From: Clostridium peptidivorans
GTDB lineage: Bacteria > Bacillota > Clostridia > Clostridiales > Clostridiaceae
Direction of reading: 5' to 3'
DNA: 64,000 nt
NCBI RefSeq assembly: GCF_900205925.1
Contig: NZ_OAOD01000002.1
Location: forward strand, 62,001-126,000
Made by a program: the position numbers and the translations under genes. The notes under the pieces are model-generated. The model made no database searches. It saw only the letters and a list, made by a program, of their open reading frames with translations, and had not been told where the DNA came from. Below are positions 45,264 to 52,961 of this stretch, piece after piece; within the stretch, counting starts at the first letter, position 1; the number at the start of each line of letters is the position of its first letter.

Positions 45264-45692
45264 TTAAATTCCTAGTTCGCTCATTTTTTCTGCTATTGCT
45301 TCATAATCTACATTTGCTTCATTGTACTCTTCCCAATTTCTCTTACTCCATATTTCAATTCTATTAGATACTCCTATACTTACTATTTCCTTTTCTATAT
45401 GAGCATATTCTAATAGATTTTGAGGTATTAAAGCCCTTCCTTGCTTGTCTATCTCTATTTCATTAGCACCTGAAAAGAAAAACCTTACAAATGCCCTTGC
45501 ATCCTTACTAGTTAAAGGGAGTTTTTTTAGCTTCGTTTCAAGTTCCTTCCAGTCTTCTAGTGTATAAATATATAAGCATCCATCTAATCCCTTTGTTAAT
45601 ATGAACTTTCCCCCTAGATTTTCTCTAAATTTTGCAGGGACTATCATTCTATTTTTAGGATCTATAGCATGCATATACTCCCCTATAAACAT
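45264..45692 (-). CDS. mraZ: Transcriptional regulator MraZ
   Basis: MraZ is a ring-forming DNA-binding protein that controls the division/cell-wall operon it heads. The 142 residues have two SpoVT/AbrB-like halves, [23 protein letters not shown] and [20 protein letters not shown] (in parts). GAGGTG precedes the ATG. Three GTGG repeats at 45720-45743 in its leader fit its known binding pattern, implying autoregulation. Confidence 0.97.
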   Translation of the reverse strand: MFIGEYMHAIDPKNRMIVPAKFRENLGGKFILTKGLDGCLYIYTLEDWKELETKLKKLPLTSKDARAFVRFFFSGANEIEIDKQGRALIPQNLLEYAHIEKEIVSIGVSNRIEIWSKRNWEEYNEANVDYEAIAEKMSELGI

Positions 45693-45719
45693 TTTTACAC
45701 CTCAATCAACTATTTCACT

Positions 45720-45743
45720 CCACATTAAACCACTTTATACCAC
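45720..45743 (-). promoter_or_regulatory. MraZ operator: three GTGG repeats at 10-base spacing
   Basis: On the minus strand GTGG occurs at 45743, 45733 and 45723, each exactly ten bases apart, starting 51 bases before the mraZ ATG. MraZ binds arrays of short G-rich direct repeats with one-turn spacing upstream of mraZ in other bacteria. The rest of 45693-46154 holds no gene: a small hairpin at 45777-45791 with a T run, a larger one at 45912-45968, and otherwise AT-rich sequence with no clear promoter. Confidence 0.78.
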
Positions 45744-45911
45744 TTCTCTTATTATTCTATAATAAACTAAAAAATCCTTCTTTAAAAGAAGTTTTTAGTA
45801 AAAAATTTAAAAATATTAAAGTAAGCCATTTTAGTCCACTTTAAAATCCTTTTTATTGTAACTACAATAACTCTAATATAAAGCAGGATATTAATTATAA
45901 TTGCAATAGTT

Positions 45912-45968
45912 TTTCAAGAACTAGGTCAACAATATTAAAGCACTATTTACATTACCTAGTTCTTGAAA
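45912..45968 (-). terminator. Long-armed hairpin after the small Rpn-like gene
   Basis: Fifteen-base perfect arms (45912-45926, 45954-45968) with a 27-base loop. It lies 23 bases after the stop of the gene at 45991 and could end its transcript before mraZ. The trailing sequence AAAAACTATT is not a good T run. Confidence 0.5.
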
Positions 45969-45990
45969 GCTTTAAATCAATTTTTAAAAT

Positions 45991-46155
45991 TTATCTATTA
46001 TCCTCAATCTTTTTATTCATATTATTCATTGCTTTTTTCACTTCATCTTCACTTAAATCTGTACTTGCAAGTATTTCAGTCATTCCTATATTAGATTCCA
46101 GCATATTTTTAGCTGTTTCCATAGCTTCTTCATGTTCCCCTTTCCTTCTTTTCAT
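45991..46155 (-). CDS. Small protein resembling the C-terminus of Rpn/PD-(D/E)XK nuclease-type transposase relatives
   Basis: The 54-residue product from the ATG at 46155 (GGGA nine bases upstream) reads as a lone C-terminal helical module: KGEHEEAMETAKNMLESNI followed by ILASTDLSEDEVKKAMNNM. This is the pattern that ends Rpn/YhgA-like nuclease proteins (ETAKNML...GLS.EEI). No nuclease domain is encoded nearby, so it is either a decayed remnant or a small protein derived from one. The adjacent repeats support past element activity. Confidence 0.55.
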   Translation of the reverse strand: MKRRKGEHEEAMETAKNMLESNIGMTEILASTDLSEDEVKKAMNNMNKKIEDNR

Positions 46156-46230
46156 ATAATCACTTCCCTTCTTTTTATTTAAGGACATCTTTATTTTGTC
46201 ACCTTTTATAAAAATTTATTTAAAATCGAG

Positions 46231-46277
46231 CAAAATAAAAAAGAACCTTAGACATTCTAAAGTTCTTCTTTATTTTG
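46231..46277. terminator. Bidirectional hairpin terminator
   Basis: CAAAATAAA...AAGAAC and GTTCTT...TTTATTTTG arms pair imperfectly over about 20 bases with a short loop, giving T-rich tails on both strands. It lies between the hairpin repeats and the small gene at 45991-46155. Confidence 0.65.
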
Positions 46278-46301
46278 ATAATAAAAGCTTTAAGGAAATT
46301 G

Positions 46302-46530
46302 CGACGTTTTTAATGCTCTGGGTCGTATAGAATTTTCATCTAGGAAGGCGTTCATTTCGTCGAGAACGGCAAATATTTATAAATTTAAAATCCCTAAGCC
46401 ACCTAAACTCGCTGTCACTCAGACAGTAGTCGGCTCTTAACGGTATTTTAAATTTATAAATAAAGCCGTTCTAAGACTCATTCAATGCCTTCTACGATGA
46501 AAATTCTATGCTCCTAGAGCATTAAAAAGT
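46302..46530 (+). repeat. Long-hairpin repeat unit A
   Basis: Two arms of about 84 bases (46308-46391 and 46445-46528) are roughly 80 percent complementary, leaving a loop of about 53 bases. The unit starts CGACGTTTTTAATG and ends CATTAAAAA. The loop contains a smaller hairpin, CTGTCACTCAGACAG. There is no open reading frame. This is a MITE-like or structured-RNA-like element; unit B (46780-47011) is an inverted relative. Confidence 0.8.
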
Positions 46531-46779
46531 TCTTCATGTGAACTGCTGAAGGAAGAAATTCAGCCGACTGAATTTCTAAAACATTTTAAGGTTTGGCACG
46601 TAAAAATATTTCAAGCGACAGCTAGAGAGTTTATAAGACCTTATAAGTAATGAATAGAAAACTTAATCCATTAGTTAAAGATGGGTAGTTTTATATAGGT
46701 AATTGGATAAATAGCATCTTGCAACCTATCGGTTTTGCGGACTTACCAGTCCTTTAGTTAGGTAAGCCTAAATGATATT
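46531..46779. other. Unassigned 250-base spacer with several stems, between the two repeat units
   Basis: No gene is visible. Small inverted repeats are AGTTC/GAACT near 46528-46543, GAAATTC...GAATTTC at 46555-46576, and GGACTTACCAGTCC at 46739-46752. The part 46690-46770 is relatively rich in G and C and has complementary GGTAA/TTACC and AACC/GGTT segments. It may be a small structured RNA or another decayed repeat; I could not match it to a known class. Confidence 0.4.
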
Positions 46780-47011
46780 TTTAATGTTGAACATATAGTA
46801 TGGGTTCTGCATTGTAGAAAGCATTGAGTAAGCATTAGAAGCTCTTTATTTCAAAATTCAAATCACCGTTAAGAACTTTTTACTGTCTGAGCTGACAGCG
46901 AGTTTAAAAAGTTTAGGTGATTTAAATTCTGAAATATTAGAGCTTCTTTGCACAGCGAACCGCTTTCATAAATGCAAAACCCATACAGGATGTTCAACAT
47001 TAAAAACGTCG
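46780..47011 (-). repeat. Long-hairpin repeat unit B (inverted relative of unit A)
   Basis: Arms 46784-46867 and 46916-47000 pair imperfectly around a loop of about 48 bases. Read on the minus strand it begins with the same 14 bases as unit A (CGACGTTTTTAATG, 47011-46998) and its loop shares CACCTAAACT, CTCGCTGTCA, CTCAGACAGT and CTTAACGGT in the same order. The arms of A and B have diverged, but both keep CAATGC.TTCTAC.ATG. The outer ends of A and B thus form a perfect 14-base inverted repeat 710 bases apart. Unit B ends nine bases before the degT stop. Confidence 0.8.
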
Positions 47012-47019
47012 TAATATTT

Positions 47020-48198
47020 CTATAGTTGTTTTTCTACTGCTTTTATAAGTTCTTCCACTACATATTTAGCATCTTCTAGTGAAAGAGTTGAATATACTGG
47101 TAAACTTATTTCATTTTTATATTGATTATATGCATTTGGGTAATTTTCTATTTTATATCCTAAATTTTTAAACAATGTAAACATTGGTAAAGGTATAAAA
47201 TGAACATTTGTAGCAATGTCCTTTTCTGCTAATTCTTGAATCACTGCACTTCTCTGTTCTTCTTCAAATCCTTTTATTCTAAGTGGGTATAAATGATAAG
47301 ACGTTTCTTTTACATCATCTTTTGAAAATGGTATTATAGCCCACTCTTTATCCTTCAACGCATTTGTGTATACTTCAAATATACTCTTTCTTATATTAAG
47401 CATTCCTTCATAACGTTTCATTTGTACTAGGCCTAATGCAGCTTGAATATCTGTCATGTTACATTTAAGTCCATCAGTTATTATGTCATATTTCCATGCA
47501 CCAGCCTTCATTTTAGATAATGCATCTTTAGATTGACCATTAAGTGACGTATACTTAAGTACTTTTACTAAATCTTCTTTTCCATGAAAATTGTTATCAT
47601 TATATGTTATTGCTCCGCCTTCTGCAGTAGTCAAATTCTTCACTGCATGAAAGGAGAATACATGAAAATCAAATTGTCCTCCGACCTTTTTCCCTTTATA
47701 AGAAGCTCCATAAGAATGGGCAGAATCAGAAATTAAAATTATATCTTCTCTTCCCTTTCTTTTAAGTACTTCTCTTATCTTATCATAATCTACAGGAACT
47801 CCTGCAAAATCCACTGTCATTATTGCCTTTGTTTTAGGAGTTATAGCCTTTTCAATTTCCTCTACATCTATAAGGAAGTTTTCCTTTTCTACATCTACAA
47901 AAGTAGGTTTAATTCCTCTATGAAGTATTACATTAGCTGTAGAAGTATAGGTGTATGGAGTTGTTATAACTTCATCGCCTTCTTTTATGTTAAATACTTT
48001 TAAAATAAGCTCCATTCCTGTAGTTGCACTAGCTACTGCCACGGCATTGTTTGCATTTGAGTAGTTTGACATAACTTTTTCAAATTCCATAACTCTAGGA
48101 CCTGAAGTTATCCATCCAGATTCTAATGCCTTAACTACTTCTTCTATTTCTTCCTTAGTTATATCTGGTGGTGAAAAAGGTATTTTTTTATTTGCCAT
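47020..48198 (-). CDS. DegT/DnrJ/EryC1/StrS-family sugar aminotransferase
   Basis: A 392-residue PLP enzyme of the nucleotide-sugar aminotransferase family, close in pattern to 4-amino-sugar synthases: KALESGWITSGPRVMEFE near the start, TTPYTYTSTANVILHRG, DSAHSYGASYKGKKVG and the PLP lysine in SFHAVKNLTTAEGG. It would amino-transfer from glutamate to a 4-keto sugar for a surface glycan. No other sugar gene is nearby, so the product is unknown. It lies between a MerR-methyltransferase gene and hairpin repeat B. Confidence 0.88.
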   Translation of the reverse strand: MANKKIPFSPPDITKEEIEEVVKALESGWITSGPRVMEFEKVMSNYSNANNAVAVASATTGMELILKVFNIKEGDEVITTPYTYTSTANVILHRGIKPTFVDVEKENFLIDVEEIEKAITPKTKAIMTVDFAGVPVDYDKIREVLKRKGREDIILISDSAHSYGASYKGKKVGGQFDFHVFSFHAVKNLTTAEGGAITYNDNNFHGKEDLVKVLKYTSLNGQSKDALSKMKAGAWKYDIITDGLKCNMTDIQAALGLVQMKRYEGMLNIRKSIFEVYTNALKDKEWAIIPFSKDDVKETSYHLYPLRIKGFEEEQRSAVIQELAEKDIATNVHFIPLPMFTLFKNLGYKIENYPNAYNQYKNEISLPVYSTLSLEDAKYVVEELIKAVEKQL

Positions 48199-48241
48199 TT
48201 AAAACACTCTCCTTAAAATCATTTTTATATTTTAAAATAAA

Positions 48242-49435
48242 TCATTTTTCACACATAAAAAAGCCTGTATCCTTTGTTATATATATATATCCTTTATCAG
48301 TAATTTTATCTTTCAATAAAACTTTTAAGTTAGTTAACTTTTTATAATCAAAATTTTCTTCTATTGTTCCTGGCATAGAAAATATATAATTTATAAGAGC
48401 CTCTATATCCGTAAGTTTTAAGCTATCCTCGTATCTTTTCAAAGTAATATGCTTAAAATAGTCTTTGAGTATCTCTTCGCCATTTTGCAGCTGGAACTTT
48501 TCAGTTAAATTAAATGACTCTATACTTAATAGTTTTTCATCTATATCTCCAACTAATTCTCTCATTTCTTTCATGTGGCCTTTTCCTACAGTAGAAGCAT
48601 AAAATATCCCATCAGGTTTTAAAACTCTCTTTATTTCACTTAATGCCCTATCTAAATCTTCAGCATGATATAACATATGATTTGCTATAATTATATCAAA
48701 AGAATTATCATCAAAGGGTATTTTTTCTACATTTACAACTCTAAAGTTAAATTTCATTTTGGTTTTTTCTAGATTCTTCATGGCATCCATTAACATTCCT
48801 TCTGAAAAATCTGTTAATGTTATTTCTAAGCTTTCTGGAATTTTATCTAAGTTTTTTGTCCATAAAGTTGCATCTCCACACCCTAACTCAAGAACCTTTT
48901 TTTTATTATTGAAATTTAAGAATTTAAAATACCACTCCATCCAGCCTTCTTTATTAGTACTATATAATTCATGAATTTTTATTCTTTCTCTTAAATTAGA
49001 AGCATTATAGTACTGCTCCAACCATTTATTATCTATATTTATTATGCTTATTATATCTATAAACTTATCCCAATCCAATCCTTCATTTTTATCTACCATT
49101 TGAATAGTTTCGTCTATAGATCTTATTACATGATTAAGATGATGTATCTTTTGTTTCATTATATTTTTTTGAATTTCCAATGATTTTTTAAAATTTTCAT
49201 CACTTATATCTTGTTCTATGATATATTTTATATCTTCTAAAGAAAGTCCTATAAACTTTAATGTAAGTATATTTTGTAACTTACCAAAATCTCTTTTATT
49301 ATAAAGCCTATATCCAGCCTTATTATATTCGGAGGGTTTTAAAAGTCCTATTTTATCATAATATCTTAGAGTCCTTATAGTTATTCCGGCAGCTTTTGCA
49401 AATTCACCTACAGTAAATAACTTCTCTTTAAACAT
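48242..49435 (-). CDS. MerR-type regulator fused to a SAM-dependent methyltransferase
   Basis: The 397 residues join two modules. Residues 5-75 form a MerR winged helix (FTVGEFAKAAGITIRTLRYYDKIGLL), followed by the MerR coiled coil. From about 175, a class I methyltransferase follows with VLELGCGDATLW (motif I) and ILKPDGIFYASTVGKG. In such fusions the methyltransferase may sense or modify the inducer; here the target is unknown. GGAGG precedes the ATG. It is 43 bases upstream of degT and could share its transcript. Confidence 0.88.
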   Translation of the reverse strand: MFKEKLFTVGEFAKAAGITIRTLRYYDKIGLLKPSEYNKAGYRLYNKRDFGKLQNILTLKFIGLSLEDIKYIIEQDISDENFKKSLEIQKNIMKQKIHHLNHVIRSIDETIQMVDKNEGLDWDKFIDIISIINIDNKWLEQYYNASNLRERIKIHELYSTNKEGWMEWYFKFLNFNNKKKVLELGCGDATLWTKNLDKIPESLEITLTDFSEGMLMDAMKNLEKTKMKFNFRVVNVEKIPFDDNSFDIIIANHMLYHAEDLDRALSEIKRVLKPDGIFYASTVGKGHMKEMRELVGDIDEKLLSIESFNLTEKFQLQNGEEILKDYFKHITLKRYEDSLKLTDIEALINYIFSMPGTIEENFDYKKLTNLKVLLKDKITDKGYIYITKDTGFFMCEK

Positions 49436-49508
49436 ATTCTCCCTCCTATATGTATATAATAAACCATTACGTTAGGTAATGGTCAAGATATTTTTATAAA
49501 CAATTAAA

Positions 49509-49535
49509 AAAAATTCTGCTAAATGCAGAATTTTT
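49509..49535 (-). terminator. Terminator after ychF
   Basis: Eleven-base perfect arms (49509-49519, 49525-49535) with a five-base loop and T-rich tails on both strands, 22 bases after the ychF stop. Confidence 0.82.
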
Positions 49536-49557
49536 CTCTAAAAATCTATAAGTTCAA

Positions 49558-50655
49558 TTAAACATTAAATCTAAATTGAACTATATCGCCGTCCTTCATA
49601 ATATATTCTTTTCCTTCTAATCTATAGTATCCCTTTTCCTTTGCAGCTGCTTCAGAACCACATTCCACAAGCTTATCATAGGATATTACTTCTGCTCTAA
49701 TAAATCCCTTTTCTATATCAGAGTGAATTTTACCAGCAGCTTCTGGTGCTTTGGTTCCTATTTTTATGGTCCAAGCTCTTACTTCCTGTTGTCCTGCAGT
49801 TAAATAACTCATAAGTCCTAAAAGTTTATAACCTGCATGAATAAGCTTATCAAGACCTGGTTCTTCAATACCATATTCTTTCAGCATTTCTTTCTTTTCT
49901 TCTTCATCTAAGGAAGAAAGTTCTTCTTCTATCTTTCCACTTATAACAACAACCTCTGAATTCTCATTAGCTGCATACTCTTTAACTTTTTTTACATAAT
50001 CATTATCTAAATTTCCTGACATTAAATCATCTTCAGATATATTTGCTGCATATAATACTGGTTTAGAAGTTAAAAGGAATAATCCTCTTACAAATTCAGC
50101 ATCTTCATCATTCAATTCCATAGTTCTTACAGGTTTTCCTGATTCTAGGCGAACTTTTATTTGCTCCATAAGTTCTTGTTCATACTTTGCCTTCTTATCT
50201 CCGCTTTTTGCTAACTTATTGTTTTTTTCCATTCTTCTATCTAAAACTTCCATATCGGAAAATACTAGTTCCAAGCTTATAGTTTCTATATCTCTTATAG
50301 GATCTACAGAACCCTCAACATGAACTACATTAGGATCATCAAAACATCTTACCACATGAAGTATAGCTTCAACTTCTCTTATATGTGATAAGAACTTATT
50401 TCCTAATCCTTCACCTTTACTTGCGCCCCTTACAAGACCTGCTATATCATAAAACTCTACACTTGCATATACCTTCTTTTTTGATTTATATATTTCTTCT
50501 AATACATTTAATCTCTTATCCGGAACAGTTACCACACCTACATTTGGTTCAATAGTGCAAAATGGATAGTTAGCAGCTTCTGCTCCTGCGTTGGTTATAG
50601 CATTAAATAAGGTACTCTTGCCTACGTTTGGCAAACCTACAATTCCTAATTTCAT
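49558..50655 (-). CDS. ychF: Redox-regulated ATPase YchF (Obg family)
   Basis: This P-loop protein binds ATP rather than GTP and associates with ribosomes. G1 GLPNVGKST (about 7-15), DIAGLVRGASKGEGLGNKFL and a C-terminal TGS domain (about 280-365) with RAWTIKIGTKAPEAAGKIH are present. The guanine-specifying NKxD motif is replaced by NISE (YAANISEDDL), as in YchF. The ATG at 50655 gives the usual MKLGIVGLPN start and 365 residues. Confidence 0.96.
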   Translation of the reverse strand: MKLGIVGLPNVGKSTLFNAITNAGAEAANYPFCTIEPNVGVVTVPDKRLNVLEEIYKSKKKVYASVEFYDIAGLVRGASKGEGLGNKFLSHIREVEAILHVVRCFDDPNVVHVEGSVDPIRDIETISLELVFSDMEVLDRRMEKNNKLAKSGDKKAKYEQELMEQIKVRLESGKPVRTMELNDEDAEFVRGLFLLTSKPVLYAANISEDDLMSGNLDNDYVKKVKEYAANENSEVVVISGKIEEELSSLDEEEKKEMLKEYGIEEPGLDKLIHAGYKLLGLMSYLTAGQQEVRAWTIKIGTKAPEAAGKIHSDIEKGFIRAEVISYDKLVECGSEAAAKEKGYYRLEGKEYIMKDGDIVQFRFNV

Positions 50656-50758
50656 ATATGTACACATTCCCTTCCTAACTTTATGTATAATTCCTTATAA
50701 ATTATAATATACCAAAGTTGGTAATGCAAATAATTTAAAATATTTATTATATAAAGTT

Positions 50759-50805
50759 AATAGTTAATACTGAATGCTGCTATTAACTATTCAGTATTAA
50801 CTATT
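50759..50805. repeat. 17-base inverted repeat between ychF and the anti-sigma gene
   Basis: Arms 50759-50775 and 50789-50805 are perfect reverse complements, built from TTAATAGTTAATAC-like sequence, with a 13-base loop. It lies after the anti-sigma gene stop and may be its terminator; no T run follows. Confidence 0.55.
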
Positions 50806-50847
50806 CCACTACAGACCATTATCTACTTAAATTATATAATAAAATAT

Positions 50848-52239
50848 CTATTTCTTTAAATTTATATCAAATCCTAAATCTTCTCTTATTTCATATTGCT
50901 CAAGAGTATCCACTACAATTTTATACTCTTTATTTTTATCAAGCTTTGGCATTTCTATAATAAACTTATCATCTGAAACTTTATTATACTTTATATCTCC
51001 ATAATCCTGAAAAGCCATATTCCCATTAGTATCTTGAATATTAAAATGGCTTATTTGATAGTCTGGAATACTTCCTTTTACTGTAGAGTATATAAGTGTC
51101 TTATCATCTTTGAACTCTACTTTATCTATTACTATACTACCTATAGTTTGCTTAAACTCCATTGGATAACTTCCTTTTAAATCTTTAGTTATAATTGTAT
51201 TTTTCTTATCTCCATTTACGTATAAATATTTAATAGGAATGACTCTTAAGCTTTTAGGAATTTCTTTAGGCTTTTCAAAATTAAATTCACCATTAAAATC
51301 ACTGAAGATAGAAGATATACCGCCGCTTCCCATATGTGATCCTGTAGGCTTTAATTGCTCTCCTTTATCTGTAAATACAAGCCAATTATCATATTCTATT
51401 ACCCCCTCTCTCATATTACTATGATCCTTTGACTGAGTATATTTACCATTTATTACTATCGATGTATTTACTGGACTAAAAGATACAGTTTTTATTTCTA
51501 CATTTTCTTTAGGAAAACTTACTTTAGCTTTAGGATTAAAAGTCACAGTATTTTTTAATACTTCTTTTCTATCCACATTAAATGAAAGCTTCCAACTTCC
51601 ATTTACTCCATATATATCATTTATATCTAAACTTACATTGAATTTTTGGGAAAAGTGCTTATCTCTTATATCTAACTCACATACTGCTATAAATGTGTTT
51701 TTATCTTTATATTCACCTGAGCCTCCCCCAGAAAAATGCTCTTTTTTACCATTAATCTTAATATAATTTCCTAAATAAAAATATGGTCTATTTGAATCTT
51801 CTATTAACTTTTTAACTTCATTATTAGTTTTCAATGTATAACTTATAAGCAAATGGCTATCATCCGCCAAAGCTTCGTTTACAGTTAAAGTTATTCCCTT
51901 ATCTGTTGTACTTTTACTTACATTTTCAGCATACTTTAAATATTCTGCTGTATTTCCTCTCTTTTTATTTATTTGTTCAAAAATAGAGTTTACTGCTGGT
52001 ACATTTTTAGCTACTACAGGTATCCCTAATCCTAAACCTAAGCATATGATTACAGAAGCTCCAGCTATTTTAAATAATTTCCCTTTTGTTTTTTTGCTTT
52101 TTACGTTTTTGAGAACCCTTTTTTTAATCTTCTTCTTTTCTAAATCATTTAAATTAATATTTATATTTTCATATTGATCTAAATCTATTTCCATATCATT
52201 GAACATATCATATATATTCTCATCTTTCCCGTTATTCAT
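50848..52239 (-). CDS. DUF4179 membrane protein, probable anti-sigma factor
   Basis: The 463 residues have a cytoplasmic N-terminal region (1-60), one membrane helix (about 58-78), and a large extracellular part with the DUF4179 pattern NVPAVNSIFEQIN and STTDKGITLTVNEALADDSHLLISY (in parts). Such proteins are typically encoded right after an ECF sigma factor and hold it inactive; here the ATG directly follows the sigma stop with a shared GGAGG. The extracellular signal is unknown. Confidence 0.85.
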   Translation of the reverse strand: MNNGKDENIYDMFNDMEIDLDQYENININLNDLEKKKIKKRVLKNVKSKKTKGKLFKIAGASVIICLGLGLGIPVVAKNVPAVNSIFEQINKKRGNTAEYLKYAENVSKSTTDKGITLTVNEALADDSHLLISYTLKTNNEVKKLIEDSNRPYFYLGNYIKINGKKEHFSGGGSGEYKDKNTFIAVCELDIRDKHFSQKFNVSLDINDIYGVNGSWKLSFNVDRKEVLKNTVTFNPKAKVSFPKENVEIKTVSFSPVNTSIVINGKYTQSKDHSNMREGVIEYDNWLVFTDKGEQLKPTGSHMGSGGISSIFSDFNGEFNFEKPKEIPKSLRVIPIKYLYVNGDKKNTIITKDLKGSYPMEFKQTIGSIVIDKVEFKDDKTLIYSTVKGSIPDYQISHFNIQDTNGNMAFQDYGDIKYNKVSDDKFIIEMPKLDKNKEYKIVVDTLEQYEIREDLGFDINLKK

Positions 52240-52797
52240 TTAAATTACCTCCTTTTTAAAAAAATCAAACTTTTCTTTTAAAAATTTTCTTCCTCTAGAC
52301 AATCTATTATCTACATTAGCCCTATTCATATTTACCTTTTGAGAAATGAACTCTATATCCTCATCAAGAAAATATCTTCTTATAAATATCTCCCTATCCA
52401 CTTCTTTCATAGAATTAACTAAATTTAAAATTTCTTTTCTATTTTCTTTACTTATTATTTCTCCCTCAATATTAACTTCCGCTGTCAAATTATAATCATC
52501 TAAATTTTCTACATTATCATTAAAATTTGACTTTCTACTATAATCAATAGCCTTGTACTTAGCTATACATGCAATCCAATTTTTAAAGTTTCCTTTATCC
52601 TTTTTAAAACTAACTATATTGCTCCATACAGAAACAAATACATCATCCATACATTCTTCTGTTTCATGATGATTTTCATTTAATATGCTATAAACTATCT
52701 TATATACAAGATTTCCATAAGTATTTATTATATATTCTAAAGCTTTAGGATTCTTATTTATAAGCTCGCGAATAAAATTTTCCTCCCCTATTTTCAT
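52240..52797 (-). CDS. ECF-type RNA polymerase sigma factor
   Basis: The 185 residues have region 2 (about 20-90) with TEECMDDVFVSVWSNIVSF and region 4 (about 120-180) with DREIFIRRYFLDEDIEFISQKVNMNRANVDNRLSRGRK (in parts). There is no region 1.1 or 3. It forms a two-gene operon with the DUF4179 protein. GGGAGGAT precedes the ATG. The 160 bases upstream are AT-rich; an autoregulated promoter is expected but I could not define it. Confidence 0.92.
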   Translation of the reverse strand: MKIGEENFIRELINKNPKALEYIINTYGNLVYKIVYSILNENHHETEECMDDVFVSVWSNIVSFKKDKGNFKNWIACIAKYKAIDYSRKSNFNDNVENLDDYNLTAEVNIEGEIISKENRKEILNLVNSMKEVDREIFIRRYFLDEDIEFISQKVNMNRANVDNRLSRGRKFLKEKFDFFKKEVI

Positions 52798-52915
52798 ACT
52801 ATCCTCCCTTATTAACTTTAAATAATAGCTTACATCAATTATATATTATCTCATATAAATCACCTCATATATAAATACGAATAAAAAGCTTATGTTCTAT
52901 CAAGTAAACTAAAAA

Positions 52916-52950
52916 TAAAAAACTCAAGGAGTTTATACCTTAAGTTTTTT
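52916..52950 (-). terminator. Terminator after the Lon-family gene
   Basis: AAAAACTCAAGG and CCTTAAGTTTTT arms (52918-52929, 52938-52949) with an eight-base loop and T runs on both sides, 12 bases after the stop. Confidence 0.8.
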
Positions 52951-52961
52951 ATACGCCTTCT

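Noticed and set aside
46690..46770. c-di-GMP (GEMM) riboswitch on the minus strand
   Set aside because: A GCAAAACC segment looked similar, but the second conserved helix and the tetraloop-receptor parts are missing and no suitable gene follows.
46302..47011. Insertion sequence with terminal inverted repeats
   Set aside because: The 14-base ends come from two separate, inverted hairpin units, and there is no transposase ORF inside. Described as repeats instead.
46302..47011. CRISPR array
   Set aside because: The repeats are two large inverted units, not regularly spaced short direct repeats, and no cas gene is present.
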